Source: Bog-756 sp963725275 (GTDB taxonomy: Bacteria; Actinomycetota; Acidimicrobiia; Acidimicrobiales; RAAP-2). From it: a stretch of DNA of 64,000 nt. Shown here piece after piece: positions 36,100-45,457 of this stretch. The DNA lies in NCBI GenBank assembly GCA_963725275.1, contig CAVRXS010000006.1:186001-250000 (forward strand). Reading direction: 5' to 3'. The notes below the pieces were generated by a model, which saw only the letters and a program-made list of their open reading frames with translations, made no database searches and was not told the DNA's origin. The first letter of the stretch is position 1; every line of letters starts with the position of its first letter. The translations under genes and the position numbers were made by a program.

Positions 36100-37490
36100 T
36101 CCGCCGTCCCCCCGATGGTCACGCCGGTGAGGCGCATGGTGGCTTGGCCGCAGCCGACCGGCACGCTCTGTCCGTCCTTGCCACAGGTCCCCGGCGTCAT
36201 CGAGAAGTCGGTGCCGACGGCGTCGATGCGCTTGAGGATCTCTGGCCCGTTACCGATCAGGTTGGCGTCGCGGAGTGGCTCGGTGATGCGGCCTCCTTCG
36301 ATGAGGTAGGCCTCGGTGGTCCCGAACACGAAGTCCCCGGTGGTGGTGTTGACCTGCCCTCCGCCGAGCCGGGCCACGTAGACCCCGCGAGGGGTCTGGG
36401 CCACGATCTCGTCGGCGTCCTCCTCGCCGGGCAGGAGGAAGGTGTTGGTCATCCGGACCATCGGCAGGTGCTGGTAGGTCTGCCGCCGACCGTTGCCCGA
36501 CGAGACCCGACCCTCCTTCCGGGCCCGCAGGTAGTCCCACAGATAGTCCGTGAGCACCCCCTGCTCGATGAGGACGTTTCGCTGGGCCGGCCGGCCTTCG
36601 TCGTCCACCGCGAACGTCCCCCACTCCGAACCGACGGTGCCGTCGTCGATGAGGGTGACCAGCGGACTGGCCACCTGCTTGCCGACCATCCCCGTGTAGA
36701 CCGAGGCGTCCTTGACGATGTGATCGGCTTCGAGGCCGTGGCCACAGGCCTCGTGGAAGAGGATGCCACCGCTCCCACCTGCGAGGACCACCGGAAGCTC
36801 CCCCGATGGGGCCGGGCGGGCGGAGAGCTTGGTCAGCGCACGCCGCGCGGCCATCTGGGCGAGCTCCTCTACCGAGACCTCGTCGAACAGCTCGAACCCG
36901 AGGGTCCGGGCGGCCGTCTCGAACCCGGTCTGGAGGCCGGTGTCACCCACCGCGACACACGACACGGAGAAGCGGGTCCGGGCCTGCTCGTCCCGTGCGA
37001 CGAGACCGTCGGAGTTGGCCACCAGCACCTGGCGACGTGACGACCCACACCCCGCCTGTACCTGCGAGATGGCATCCCCGGTGGAACGGGCCGCCTCGTC
37101 GGCCCGTGTGAGCAGCTCGAGCGATTCGGCCTTCGAGCCCGCCGTCGGTTCCACCCGGTCACCGCGGTCGGCAGGTCCCGACTCTCGTAGCGGCCCGACC
37201 GCCACGGTCGTGGGCCCACCCACACCGCCCCGGGCGACCGCCGATGCGGCTTCGGCCGCTCGTAGCAGGCCCGACTCGCTCAGATCGGCGGTATGGGCGA
37301 ATCCGGTCGTCTCTCCCGAGACGACCCGGATGCCCGCACCGCGCTCGCGTCCCGAGGAGAGCTCTTCGACCCGTCCGTCGTCGAGCATCGCCGACGAGGT
37401 CGACCGGTCCTCGGCGAACACCTCGGCGAACTCGCCGCCGTTGCGGAGCGCTTCGGACAGCACCCGCTCCAGGACAGGGGATTCGATCAC
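36096..37490 (-). CDS. tldD: TldD-like metalloprotease catalytic subunit
   Basis: The 464-residue protein carries the zinc motif HEACGHGLEAD (HExxxH) near residue 243 and the downstream conserved GCGQATMRLT region with cysteine ligands. Other conserved blocks are EEVFAEDRSTSSAMLDDGRV-like FAEVFAEDRSTSSAMLDDG, NSDGLVARDEQARTRFSVSC, and TPRGVYVARLGGGQVNTTTG. It is the first gene of the tldD-tldE pair. The gene diverges from the thioesterase gene across 68 bases. No peptide precursor gene is recognisable next to it. Confidence 0.92.
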   Translation of the reverse strand: MIESPVLERVLSEALRNGGEFAEVFAEDRSTSSAMLDDGRVEELSSGRERGAGIRVVSGETTGFAHTADLSESGLLRAAEAASAVARGGVGGPTTVAVGPLRESGPADRGDRVEPTAGSKAESLELLTRADEAARSTGDAISQVQAGCGSSRRQVLVANSDGLVARDEQARTRFSVSCVAVGDTGLQTGFETAARTLGFELFDEVSVEELAQMAARRALTKLSARPAPSGELPVVLAGGSGGILFHEACGHGLEADHIVKDASVYTGMVGKQVASPLVTLIDDGTVGSEWGTFAVDDEGRPAQRNVLIEQGVLTDYLWDYLRARKEGRVSSGNGRRQTYQHLPMVRMTNTFLLPGEEDADEIVAQTPRGVYVARLGGGQVNTTTGDFVFGTTEAYLIEGGRITEPLRDANLIGNGPEILKRIDAVGTDFSMTPGTCGKDGQSVPVGCGQATMRLTGVTIGGTAE

Positions 37491-37558
37491 TGCAGCCTCC
37501 TCGCATCACCGGGCGCCGCCAGGTGGCCGACGTCAGCTGTGTCACGTATCGTACCGGC

Positions 37559-37936
37559 GTGGCTCCCCGCACCGGTCTCTCGGCCCGCATCGAGCTCGAG
37601 GTCACCGGGGCGGACACGGCCGAGGCGTTCCGCACGGGCTCGGTGCCAGTCCTGGCCACCCCGCGTCTGATCGCACTCTGCGAGGAGGCCAGCTGCCTGG
37701 CCATCGAAGGACACCTGCCCGAGGGCGGCACCTCGGTGGCCAAGCGACTCCAGTTCGACCATCTGGTACCGGTCGGCGTCGGCGGGAAGGTCTCGGCAGA
37801 GGCCACGCTCGACCGCATCGAAGGCCGGCGGCTGGTGTTCACCCTTTCGGTCTCCGAGGAGTCCGGACTGGTGGCCGCGGGCAAGCTGATCCGGGTCATC
37901 GTCGACCGCGACACCTTCCTCTCCAACGTCCGCTGA
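37559..37936 (+). CDS. Hotdog-fold thioesterase, FlK/YbgC-like
   Basis: The 125-residue protein fits the fluoroacetyl-CoA thioesterase-like group: LIALCEEASCLAIEGHLPEG supplies the conserved Glu region, and VAKRLQFDHLVPVGVGGKVS is the core helix and strand. GTG 37559 gives the proper length; upstream codons in the same frame overlap tldD antisense and are not used. It probably cleaves a small acyl-CoA in the cytosol. The natural substrate is unknown; a housekeeping or detoxifying role is more likely than fluoroacetate resistance. Confidence 0.78.
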   Translation: MAPRTGLSARIELEVTGADTAEAFRTGSVPVLATPRLIALCEEASCLAIEGHLPEGGTSVAKRLQFDHLVPVGVGGKVSAEATLDRIEGRRLVFTLSVSEESGLVAAGKLIRVIVDRDTFLSNVR

Positions 37937-38039
37937 CCACTCAGTCCGCCCCCGAGACGGCCGCGGCGGAACAGTCCGGCGGTACCCGTTGCGCCGGGTG
38001 GGGCACTGGTAGCCTGACGTGATACAGACCCGCCCCGAC

Positions 38040-39983
38040 ATGATCCTCGACACCATCGACAGCCCAGCTGACCTGAGGGCACTCACCCCGGACCAGTTGG
38101 GCCAGCTCGCTGGGGAGATCCGGGGGTTCATCGTCGATACCGTGACCGCCACCGGTGGCCACCTGGGCTCCAACCTCGGCGTCGTGGAGCTGACCCTCGC
38201 GCTCCACCGAACCTTCGACTCGCCGCGTGATGCACTGCTCTGGGACACCGGGCACCAGGCCTACGTCCACAAGCTGGTCACCGGTCGACGCGACGGCTTC
38301 ACCCACCTCCGCCAGGAAGACGGTCTCTCCGGTTACCCGAACCGCACCGAATCGGAACACGACTGGGTCGAGAACAGCCACGCCTCCGCGGTGCTCAGCT
38401 ACGCCCACGGCCTGTCCAGTGCCTTCGAGCTCCAGGGCAGCGACCGGCGGGTGGTCGCAGTGGTCGGCGACGGCGCGCTCACCGGCGGCATGGCCTACGA
38501 AGCGCTCAACAACCTGGGCCACTCCGGCAAGCGGGTCGTGATCGTGCTCAACGACAACGGCCGTTCGTACGCACCGACCGTGTCGCGTCTCTCGCTCAGC
38601 CTCACCCACCTCCGGCTCAGTCCCGCCTATGTGCAGGCCCGCCAGCGCATCCGTCATCTGCTCCGCGAGCTCCCCGGGGTCGGCGACCTCGCGTACTCGA
38701 GCGTCCACGGGCTCACCAGTGCGCTGCGTGAAGTCGTCACCCCCCATACCTTCTTCGAGGCCCTCGGCATCCGCTACGCGGGGCCCATCGACGGTCACGA
38801 CATTGCAGGGGTCGAGCAGGCGTTGACCAATGCCACCGAGTGGCCCGGGCCGATCGTGGTGCACGTCCTGACCCAGAAAGGCCGCGGGTACGCCCCGGCC
38901 GAAGAGGACGACGTGCAGCGCTTGCACGACTTCAAGGTGATGACGACCCCGGTGGCCACTCCCGACAGCGACAGGTCGGATCCGCCGGTCGAGGTCGGGA
39001 TCCCGGGGCTGCGGACGGACGTGCCGGTGACCACCTACACCGATGCCTTCTCCAGGGCGCTGCTCGTCCACGCCGAGGCCGATCCGCGGATCGTCGCCAT
39101 CACTGCGGCGATGCCCGGTCCGACCGGGTTGCTTCCTTTCGAGGCCCGGTTCCCGGACCGGTTCATGGACGTCGGCATCGCCGAGCAGCACGCGCTGACC
39201 GCGGCAGCTGGGTTGGCCATGGCCGGCATGCGTCCGGTGGTGGCCGTCTACTCCACCTTCTTCAGCCGTGCATTCGACCAGGCCAATCTCGATGTCGGGC
39301 TGCACAAGCTGCCGGTGGTCCTCGTCCTCGACCGTGCCGGCATCACCGGAGACGATGGCCCGAGCCACCACGGCGTGCTTGACCTCGCCCTCAGCCTCTC
39401 GATCCCCGGCATGACCGTGTTCGCCCCGTCCTGCGCCCCCGAAGTCGAAGCCATGCTGGCCACCGCGCTCACCCTCGACGGGCCCGCCGTGATCCGCTTC
39501 CCGAAGACGCCGGCTCCGGCGGTCCGCGCCGGCGCAGTCGGATCCGGGTTCCAGGCGCGACTGGTGCGCGACGGCGACGGATCGGTCTGCATCCTCGCGG
39601 TCGGCAAGATGGTCGCGGCCGCCGAGGAGGCCGCCGACCGCCTGGCAGCCGAGGGTGTCGAGGTGACCGTCTGGGACCCGCGGGTCATCTCGCACCCCGA
39701 CTCCGACATGCTGGCCGATGCCGGCCGCCATGCCATGGTGATCACCGTCGAGGACGGGGTCCGCTACGGCGGGGCGGGGATGTTCCTGGCCGACGCCCTC
39801 CAGCGCGCGCTTCCCCTCGGGACGATGCCGCCGGTCGTCGTCCGCGGCATCCCCCGATCCTTCCTGGCCCAGGGCAGGCCGGACCGGATCCTGGCGCGCC
39901 TCGGGCTCGACGCGGAGGGGATCGCCCGGACGGTCCGCGACTCGCTGGGTGCCCTGGCCGAGGGCGGAAACGGCCCCATCTGA
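38040..39983 (+). CDS. dxs: 1-deoxy-D-xylulose-5-phosphate synthase
   Basis: DXS condenses pyruvate and glyceraldehyde 3-phosphate in the first step of the MEP isoprenoid pathway. The 647-residue protein starts MILDTIDSPADLRALTPDQL, typical of actinobacteria. It contains GGHLGSNLGVVELT, the thiamine diphosphate motif GDGALTGGMAYEALNN, the catalytic glutamate in VGIAEQHALTAAAG, and the transketolase C-terminal domain. ATG 38040 is preferred over a GTG 21 bases upstream by comparison with the family start. It stands as a single gene. Confidence 0.95.
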   Translation: MILDTIDSPADLRALTPDQLGQLAGEIRGFIVDTVTATGGHLGSNLGVVELTLALHRTFDSPRDALLWDTGHQAYVHKLVTGRRDGFTHLRQEDGLSGYPNRTESEHDWVENSHASAVLSYAHGLSSAFELQGSDRRVVAVVGDGALTGGMAYEALNNLGHSGKRVVIVLNDNGRSYAPTVSRLSLSLTHLRLSPAYVQARQRIRHLLRELPGVGDLAYSSVHGLTSALREVVTPHTFFEALGIRYAGPIDGHDIAGVEQALTNATEWPGPIVVHVLTQKGRGYAPAEEDDVQRLHDFKVMTTPVATPDSDRSDPPVEVGIPGLRTDVPVTTYTDAFSRALLVHAEADPRIVAITAAMPGPTGLLPFEARFPDRFMDVGIAEQHALTAAAGLAMAGMRPVVAVYSTFFSRAFDQANLDVGLHKLPVVLVLDRAGITGDDGPSHHGVLDLALSLSIPGMTVFAPSCAPEVEAMLATALTLDGPAVIRFPKTPAPAVRAGAVGSGFQARLVRDGDGSVCILAVGKMVAAAEEAADRLAAEGVEVTVWDPRVISHPDSDMLADAGRHAMVITVEDGVRYGGAGMFLADALQRALPLGTMPPVVVRGIPRSFLAQGRPDRILARLGLDAEGIARTVRDSLGALAEGGNGPI

Positions 39984-40022
39984 GGAGAGCGCGCCCGGGT
40001 GCCCAGTGGTTGCCGCCCGAAT

Positions 40023-40036
40023 CGAAACGTGTTCTA
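40023..40036. promoter_or_regulatory. KstR-like operator before the first acyl-CoA synthetase
   Basis: CGAAACGTGTTCTA matches the KstR consensus TnnAACnnGTTnnA at all fixed positions except the first T. It ends 11 bases before the fadD ATG, a position suited to repression. KstR is the TetR-family steroid-degradation repressor of mycobacteria and rhodococci. Confidence 0.55.
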
Positions 40037-40047
40037 CTGACTGCCCG

Positions 40048-41694
40048 ATGACCACCTTCAACCTCGCCGACCTGTTCGAGGCGTCGGTCGACGCCTACGG
40101 TGACCGGGAGTACCTGCTCGCCGCAGGAGAGCGCCGCACCTACGCCCAGATGGAGGAGCGGGCCAACCGGATGGCCCACTTCCTGGCATCCCGGGGGATC
40201 GGGCCGGGCGACCACGTCGGCATCTACTCGCTCAACAGCGTCGAGTGGGTCGAGACGGCCTGGGCCGTGTTCAAACTGCGGGCGGTGTGGATCAACATCA
40301 ACTACCGCTACGTGAAAGAGGAACTCCGCTACCTCTTCACCAACGCCGACCTCGTGGCACTGGTCCACCAGGCGGAGTTCTCGCCCCAGGTCACCGAGCT
40401 CTTGCCGGAGCTCCCCGATCTCCGGCTGGTGGTCGGCATCGGCGACGGCTCGGGGGTGCCCCTCGGCGAGGGGACCGTGCCCTACGAGGAAGCCCTCGCC
40501 GAGGGTGGTCCGGAGCGCGATTTCGCCCCTCGATCGAACGACGACTACTACATCCTCTACACCGGGGGCACCACCGGCATGCCCAAGGGCGTGGTCTGGC
40601 GCCACGAGGATGTCTTCTACGCCCTCGGTGGAGGCGTCGATCCGTCCACCAACACGCGAATCCAGCGGCCCGAGGAAATGGTCGAGAAGGGTCGGAACGG
40701 GTCGGTGACGCTGTTGCCCATCGCCCCGCTCATGCACGGAGCGACCCAGTGGTCGGTCATGGGTCAGAGCTTCGTCGGCAACCGCACCATCCTGGTCCCG
40801 AAGTTCGAACCCCACGAGGTGTGGCGGCTCGTCGAGACCGAGCGGGCCAACTCGGTGATGATCACCGGCGACGCGATGGGCAAGCCGCTCATCGAGGCGC
40901 TCGATGATCCCGCTCACTCCTACGACCTCTCCTCCCTCTTGGCCGTCACCTCGTCAGCCGCCCTCTTCTCGGCGCCGGTCAAGGACGAGTTCTTCCGTCA
41001 CCTGCCCAACATCGTCATCGTCGACGCGGTCGGTTCGTCCGAATCGGGCAACAACGGAATGTCCACCGTGGCCAAGGGCGGTACGGCGATGAAGAGCGGG
41101 CCCACGATCAGCATCCTCGGGGAGACGGTCGTCTTCGACGAGGACCTGGTTCCCGTCGTTCCCGGTTCGGGCACGATCGGCAAGATCGCCCGTTCGGGGG
41201 ACATCCCGGTCGGCTACTACAACGATCCGGTCAAGACGGCCGAAGTGTTCGTCACGGTCGGTGGCACCCGGTACGTGATGCCCGGCGACTTCGCCACGGT
41301 CGAGGAGGACGGCAGCGTCACCCTGCTCGGACGGGGTTCGGTCTCCATCAATTCGGGTGGCGAGAAGATCTTTCCCGAGGAGGTCGAGTCGGCGGTGCGT
41401 TCCCATCCGGACGTCTTCGACGCCATCGTCGTCGGGGCACCCGACGAACGCTGGGGACAACGGGTGGCCGCCATCATCCAGCCCAGGCCCGGCCGCCATC
41501 CGACGCTCGAGGAGATCCAGAACCACTGCCGTGACGCCATCGCCGGGTACAAGGTCCCGCGCCAACTCCATGTGGTCGAGTCAATGGTGCGCTCGCCGAG
41601 CGGGAAGCCGGACTACCGGTGGGCCGCGGAGGTTGTGGCCGAGACGCCCGAGGAGACCGACAGCGGAGGCGCCCGGACGGCAACCGGGAGCTGA
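40048..41694 (+). CDS. Acyl-CoA synthetase (FadD family), probably steroid side chain
   Basis: The 548-residue AMP-forming synthetase activates a carboxylic acid to its CoA thioester. The ATP motif is YILYTGGTTGMPKGVVWRHE near residue 170. PIAPLMHGATQWSVMGQSF, VDAVGSSESGNNG and the C-terminal hinge GRGSVSINSGGEKIFPEE follow, with the catalytic lysine region PSGKPDYRWA. The pattern resembles FadD3/FadD19-type enzymes of cholesterol catabolism. A KstR-like site lies just upstream. The isochorismatase-like gene follows after six bases, so both are probably cotranscribed. Confidence 0.88.
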   Translation: MTTFNLADLFEASVDAYGDREYLLAAGERRTYAQMEERANRMAHFLASRGIGPGDHVGIYSLNSVEWVETAWAVFKLRAVWININYRYVKEELRYLFTNADLVALVHQAEFSPQVTELLPELPDLRLVVGIGDGSGVPLGEGTVPYEEALAEGGPERDFAPRSNDDYYILYTGGTTGMPKGVVWRHEDVFYALGGGVDPSTNTRIQRPEEMVEKGRNGSVTLLPIAPLMHGATQWSVMGQSFVGNRTILVPKFEPHEVWRLVETERANSVMITGDAMGKPLIEALDDPAHSYDLSSLLAVTSSAALFSAPVKDEFFRHLPNIVIVDAVGSSESGNNGMSTVAKGGTAMKSGPTISILGETVVFDEDLVPVVPGSGTIGKIARSGDIPVGYYNDPVKTAEVFVTVGGTRYVMPGDFATVEEDGSVTLLGRGSVSINSGGEKIFPEEVESAVRSHPDVFDAIVVGAPDERWGQRVAAIIQPRPGRHPTLEEIQNHCRDAIAGYKVPRQLHVVESMVRSPSGKPDYRWAAEVVAETPEETDSGGARTATGS

Positions 41695-41700
41695 CCGGCG

Positions 41701-42330
41701 GTGCCGATCGACCTACGCGCCCTGCTGACCCCATCGGAGTGCGCGGTCCTGACCATGGAGATCCAGCGCGGGGTGGTCGGCGACCTCACCTCCTTCCCCG
41801 AGCTGACCGCCGAGGCCGACCGGGTCGGGGTCGTCCCCCACACCGCCCGTGTGCTGCGAGCGGCCAGGGCCGTCGGGGTGCCGGTCATCCACTGCACGGC
41901 AGAGTTCCGCGCCGACCGCGCAGGGTCTACCGTCAACTGCCAGCTCATCGCGGCCATGGTCCGCAATCCGGACCACCTGCTGTCCGGCACTCCCGCCACC
42001 GAGCTCATCGGCGAGCTCGGCCCGGACCCGCGTGATCTGGTCTGCGCGCGCCTCCACGGAGTCTCGCCGTTCACCGGCACCGCACTCGACACCTTGCTCC
42101 GCAGCCTCGGGGCACGCACGGTGGTTGCGACCGGGATCTCGGTCAACCTCGGCGTGCTCGGGCTGGCCATCGAGGCATGCAACCTCGGCTACCAGGTGGT
42201 CGTCCCGCGGGATGCGGTGGCCGGCATCCCGACCGCCTACGCGGACGCCCTCCTGGACAACACCTTCCCGCTCATCGCGACGCTCACCACGACGGCAGAG
42301 GTCGTCGCGGCCTGGGCAGACGACGGGTGA
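41701..42330 (+). CDS. Isochorismatase-like hydrolase fold protein with substituted catalytic triad
   Basis: The 209-residue protein has the isochorismatase/cysteine hydrolase fold (VIHCTAEFRADRAGS, FTGTALDTLLRSLGARTVVA). The family uses Asp-Lys-Cys. Here the Asp position reads TMEIQRG (Glu20), the Lys position reads CARLHG, and the usual TNVCV cysteine block reads SVNLGVLGLAIEACNLGYQV with glycine instead. Catalysis by the usual route is therefore unlikely. The GTG start is six bases after fadD, in a probable operon, so a role with steroid acyl-CoA metabolism is possible but unknown. Confidence 0.8.
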   Translation: MPIDLRALLTPSECAVLTMEIQRGVVGDLTSFPELTAEADRVGVVPHTARVLRAARAVGVPVIHCTAEFRADRAGSTVNCQLIAAMVRNPDHLLSGTPATELIGELGPDPRDLVCARLHGVSPFTGTALDTLLRSLGARTVVATGISVNLGVLGLAIEACNLGYQVVVPRDAVAGIPTAYADALLDNTFPLIATLTTTAEVVAAWADDG

Positions 42331-42355
42331 GCGGCCGCCGGGACCGGGGAGGCAC

Positions 42356-43576
42356 CTAGAGCTTGCGGGTGCCGTCCATCTGGATCATGGCACCGACCGG
42401 CAGGCCGGACACCCGGAGATCGGGCACGGGCTCGCTGAATTCGGGGTACTTGCGCGCCGCGGTTGCACGGTAGCGGGTCGTCGAGTGGACCTCGTCCTTG
42501 TCGAACTCGGGGATGACCTTGCTGCCGAAGACCTCGAGCATCTCGAGGGCCTCCTCGTGCTCGAGGGAGTCGCTCGGGAGCCCGAAGACGACCTGGTCGC
42601 AGTCGACATCCTGGTACCGGGCCACTTGCTCGGCGACCTCGTCCGGACCCCCGCACAGCAACCACCCCTCAGCGATCAGCTGGTCCAGTGCCGCTTCGTC
42701 CCCCGGCGGGGCGATCGACTCGGGCCAGGTCGGCGCGTAGTCGGGCTTGGGGATCGTGTCGTGGTAGAGGCAGACCAGGGAGTACAGATAGCCCCGGTAG
42801 AGGCGAAGGGCCGCCGCGCGGGCCCGGTCCCGGTCGCTCAGGCAGATGACCGCGTTGGTCAGCATGACGTTGTCGTTCTTGAATTCACCGATCGGGTCGG
42901 TGCAGGCCGCGACCCCCTCCTTGTAGGCGGCGATGCGCCCCTTCAACCCGAAGACCGGCTCGAAGTTGAAGGCGATGGCACCGATGCCCATCTCGCCTGC
43001 CTGGGTGAACGTGGTCGGATTGCCACAGGCGACCCAGATCGCCGGGTGTCCCTTGCCGTACGGCTTGGGCAGGACGTTGTGGGGATACGGCACGGTGAAG
43101 CTGGTCCCCTCGTAGCTGTAGTCCCGCTCGGCCCACATCCGCGGGATCTGGCGGACGACCTCGTTCCACTCGGCCTTCGTCGAGTCCTTGTCCAAGATGT
43201 TGAACGAGGCCAGCTCGTGGCTGCCTGCACCGCGCCCGGTTCCCCATTCGAACCGGTTCTCTGTCACGTGGTCCATCATGGCGGCGCGCTCGGCGTAGCG
43301 GACCGGGTGCTCCTTGCGTGGGCTGAGGCTGGTGATGCCCGTCCCGAGGTGGATCCGGTTGGTCTTGGCCGCCACATAGCCCATGACGATTTCGGGGGCC
43401 GACAGATGCGAGTACTCGGTGAGACCGTGGTGCTCACCGAACCAGGCGTACTTCCAGTTGCACTGGTCGGCCTTGATCGCGTACTCCATCTCGCGCTCGA
43501 GCATCCGGTGCTCGGCGTCGGAGTCGCGGGAAGCGGGGCCCGGCAGGTAGCCGTTGAGAAACACTCCGAACTCCAT
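42356..43576 (-). CDS. LLM-class flavin/F420-dependent oxidoreductase
   Basis: The 406-residue luciferase-like monooxygenase has the TIM-barrel start MEFGVFLNGYLPGPASRDSD, then YAWFGEHHGLTEYSHLSAPE, RIHLGTGITSLSPRKEHPVR and RFEWGTGRGAGSHELASFNI. The cofactor may be FMN with a reductase, or F420; cofC in the window supports F420 availability. It diverges from the second acyl-CoA synthetase gene, and a perfect KstR consensus site lies between them, so it likely belongs to the steroid regulon. Substrate is unknown. Confidence 0.85.
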   Translation of the reverse strand: MEFGVFLNGYLPGPASRDSDAEHRMLEREMEYAIKADQCNWKYAWFGEHHGLTEYSHLSAPEIVMGYVAAKTNRIHLGTGITSLSPRKEHPVRYAERAAMMDHVTENRFEWGTGRGAGSHELASFNILDKDSTKAEWNEVVRQIPRMWAERDYSYEGTSFTVPYPHNVLPKPYGKGHPAIWVACGNPTTFTQAGEMGIGAIAFNFEPVFGLKGRIAAYKEGVAACTDPIGEFKNDNVMLTNAVICLSDRDRARAAALRLYRGYLYSLVCLYHDTIPKPDYAPTWPESIAPPGDEAALDQLIAEGWLLCGGPDEVAEQVARYQDVDCDQVVFGLPSDSLEHEEALEMLEVFGSKVIPEFDKDEVHSTTRYRATAARKYPEFSEPVPDLRVSGLPVGAMIQMDGTRKL

Positions 43577-43638
43577 GGCGGGGCTCCTCTCGTGCCTCGG
43601 GTGGACCGGCTGTCACCGTAACAGGACGGTTTGGGAAT

Positions 43639-43652
43639 TGCAACGTGTTCCA
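43639..43652. promoter_or_regulatory. KstR operator, perfect consensus, in a divergent promoter
   Basis: TGCAACGTGTTCCA matches TnnAACnnGTTnnA at every fixed position. It lies 63 bases from the LLM start on one side and 69 bases from the synthetase ATG on the other, so one repressor dimer pair could control both directions. Confidence 0.65.
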
Positions 43653-43720
43653 GATTTGTGCCTGGGACCTCACCCAGACCGCCCACACCACGCCCGCCCA
43701 GGCCGTACTCTGGTCGGCCC

Positions 43721-45406
43721 ATGGCCACTGCCGATCCCGCCTTCACGATCGAACGACTGATCCGCGACCGCGCCGGCGACCTCAGGACCGGCCTGGTCTT
43801 CGCCGACCGCACCTGGACCCACGACGAGGTGGTCCGGGCACAGGCCGAACGGGCCGCCCTGCTCGTCTCGCTTCGGCGCCCCGGGCCGTTCCACGTGGCC
43901 CTCCTGCTCGACAACGTTCCCGAGTATGTCTTCTGGATGGGCGGGGCGGCGCTGGTCGGTGCCGTGGTCGTCGGTGGGAACCCCACCCACCGCGGCGACG
44001 AGCTGGCCCGGGACCTCTCGCACACCGAGTGCCAGCTCCTGGTGACCGACCGCGAGCACCGGTCGTCGGTGGAGGGTCACGACCTCGGACCGGCCCTCCC
44101 CGCCGACCGGATCCTGGTCATCGACGACCCAACGGGTGACCTGGAGGGCGCAGGGTCGTCCCCCTACGGTGCACTCCTCGGCAGCGTGTCGGGCGCCCCG
44201 CTGCCCGAGCCCGGCCGCTCGGGGGTGACCGAGGAGTCCCTCGGCTACCTCCTGTTCACCTCGGGGACGTCCGGCGCGCCGAAGGCCTGCCTCTGCAGCC
44301 AGGGGCGGCTCACCCGGATCGGCTCCACCGTCGCGCAGATGTTCGAGCTCACCGCCCACGACGTCTGCTACCTCGCGATGCCGCTCTTCCACTCGAACGC
44401 CCTCATGGCCGGCTGGGCTCCGGCCCTCGCAGCCGGGGCGACCGCCGCCCTCCGCGAGCGGTTCAGCGCCTCCCGGTTCCTGCCCGACGTGCGTCGCTAC
44501 GGGGTCACCTATTTCAACTACGTCGGGAAGCCGCTCTCCTACGTCCTCGCCACACCCGAGCGTCCCGACGACGCCGACAACCCGCTCCGACGGTGTTTCG
44601 GCAACGAGGCGGCCGAGGCCGACGTGGCCCGGTTCGCCGAGCGATTCGGCTGCACCGTGCAGGACGCCTACGGATCCACCGAAGGCGGAGCGGCCGTGCA
44701 ACGCACACCGGACACCCCGCGCGGCGCCCTCGGGCGGGCCCTGCCGGGACTGCTCATCGTCAATGCGGAGACGGGTGAGGAGTGCCCCCGGGCGGAGTTC
44801 GACGAGCGCGGGCGCCTGCTCAACGCCGAGGAGGCCATCGGCGAGATGGTCAGCACGACCGGGGCCGCGGGCTTCGAGGGGTACTGGCGCAACAGCGACG
44901 CCCACAGCGCCAGGATCAAGAACGGCTGGTACTGGACCGGGGACCTGGCCTACCGCGACGCCGACGACTTCTTCTACTTCGGGGGCCGCGATTACGACTG
45001 GTTGCGCGTCGACGGTGAGAACTTCGCCTCCGCACCGGTGGAGGGGATCCTCCAGCGCCACCCCGACGTGCTCCTGGCCTCGGTCTACGCCGTCCCGGAC
45101 ACCGTGGTCGGGGATCAGGTGATGGCCACCCTCCTCCTCCGTCCCGAGCGCAGGTTCGACGCGGACGGGTTCGCCGCCTTCCTCGCAGGCGAGCCGGACC
45201 TCGGCACCAAGTGGGCGCCGCGCTACGTCCGGATCGTCGACGAGCTCCCGACCACCGCCACCTCCAAGATCCTCAAGCGGGTGCTCCGCAACGAGGGGTG
45301 GCACTGCGACGATCCGGTGTGGTGGCAACCGACCAGGGATGCGCCGTACCGTCTCATGGTGCAGGCCGACGTCGACGAGCTCGACCGGGTCATCGCCGCG
45401 CGCTGA
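43721..45406 (+). CDS. Acyl-CoA synthetase, FadD17-like
   Basis: The 561-residue AMP-forming synthetase has YLLFTSGTSGAPKACLCSQG as the ATP-binding motif, MPLFHSNALMAGWAPALAAG, the adenine-binding DAYGSTEGGAAVQRTPDTPR, and the hinge DYDWLRVDGENFASAPVEG. The catalytic lysine lies in TTATSKILKRVL. FadD17 of Mycobacterium tuberculosis belongs to the KstR regulon and acts on C24/C5 sterol side chains; this sequence and its context fit that group. A perfect KstR site lies upstream. It is convergent with ltp2. Confidence 0.85.
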   Translation: MATADPAFTIERLIRDRAGDLRTGLVFADRTWTHDEVVRAQAERAALLVSLRRPGPFHVALLLDNVPEYVFWMGGAALVGAVVVGGNPTHRGDELARDLSHTECQLLVTDREHRSSVEGHDLGPALPADRILVIDDPTGDLEGAGSSPYGALLGSVSGAPLPEPGRSGVTEESLGYLLFTSGTSGAPKACLCSQGRLTRIGSTVAQMFELTAHDVCYLAMPLFHSNALMAGWAPALAAGATAALRERFSASRFLPDVRRYGVTYFNYVGKPLSYVLATPERPDDADNPLRRCFGNEAAEADVARFAERFGCTVQDAYGSTEGGAAVQRTPDTPRGALGRALPGLLIVNAETGEECPRAEFDERGRLLNAEEAIGEMVSTTGAAGFEGYWRNSDAHSARIKNGWYWTGDLAYRDADDFFYFGGRDYDWLRVDGENFASAPVEGILQRHPDVLLASVYAVPDTVVGDQVMATLLLRPERRFDADGFAAFLAGEPDLGTKWAPRYVRIVDELPTTATSKILKRVLRNEGWHCDDPVWWQPTRDAPYRLMVQADVDELDRVIAAR

Positions 45407-45457
45407 GCAGCAGTCGGGCTGAAGTGAGCCCGGGACCGATCGGACCGACCGCCCCGC

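Noticed and set aside
37941..40061. 706-codon minus-strand frame opposite dxs
   Set aside because: Complement of dxs, which has all thiamine-enzyme motifs.
43670..45328. 552-codon minus-strand frame opposite the second acyl-CoA synthetase
   Set aside because: Gly/Val/Glu-rich shadow; the plus strand has the AMP-binding motif.
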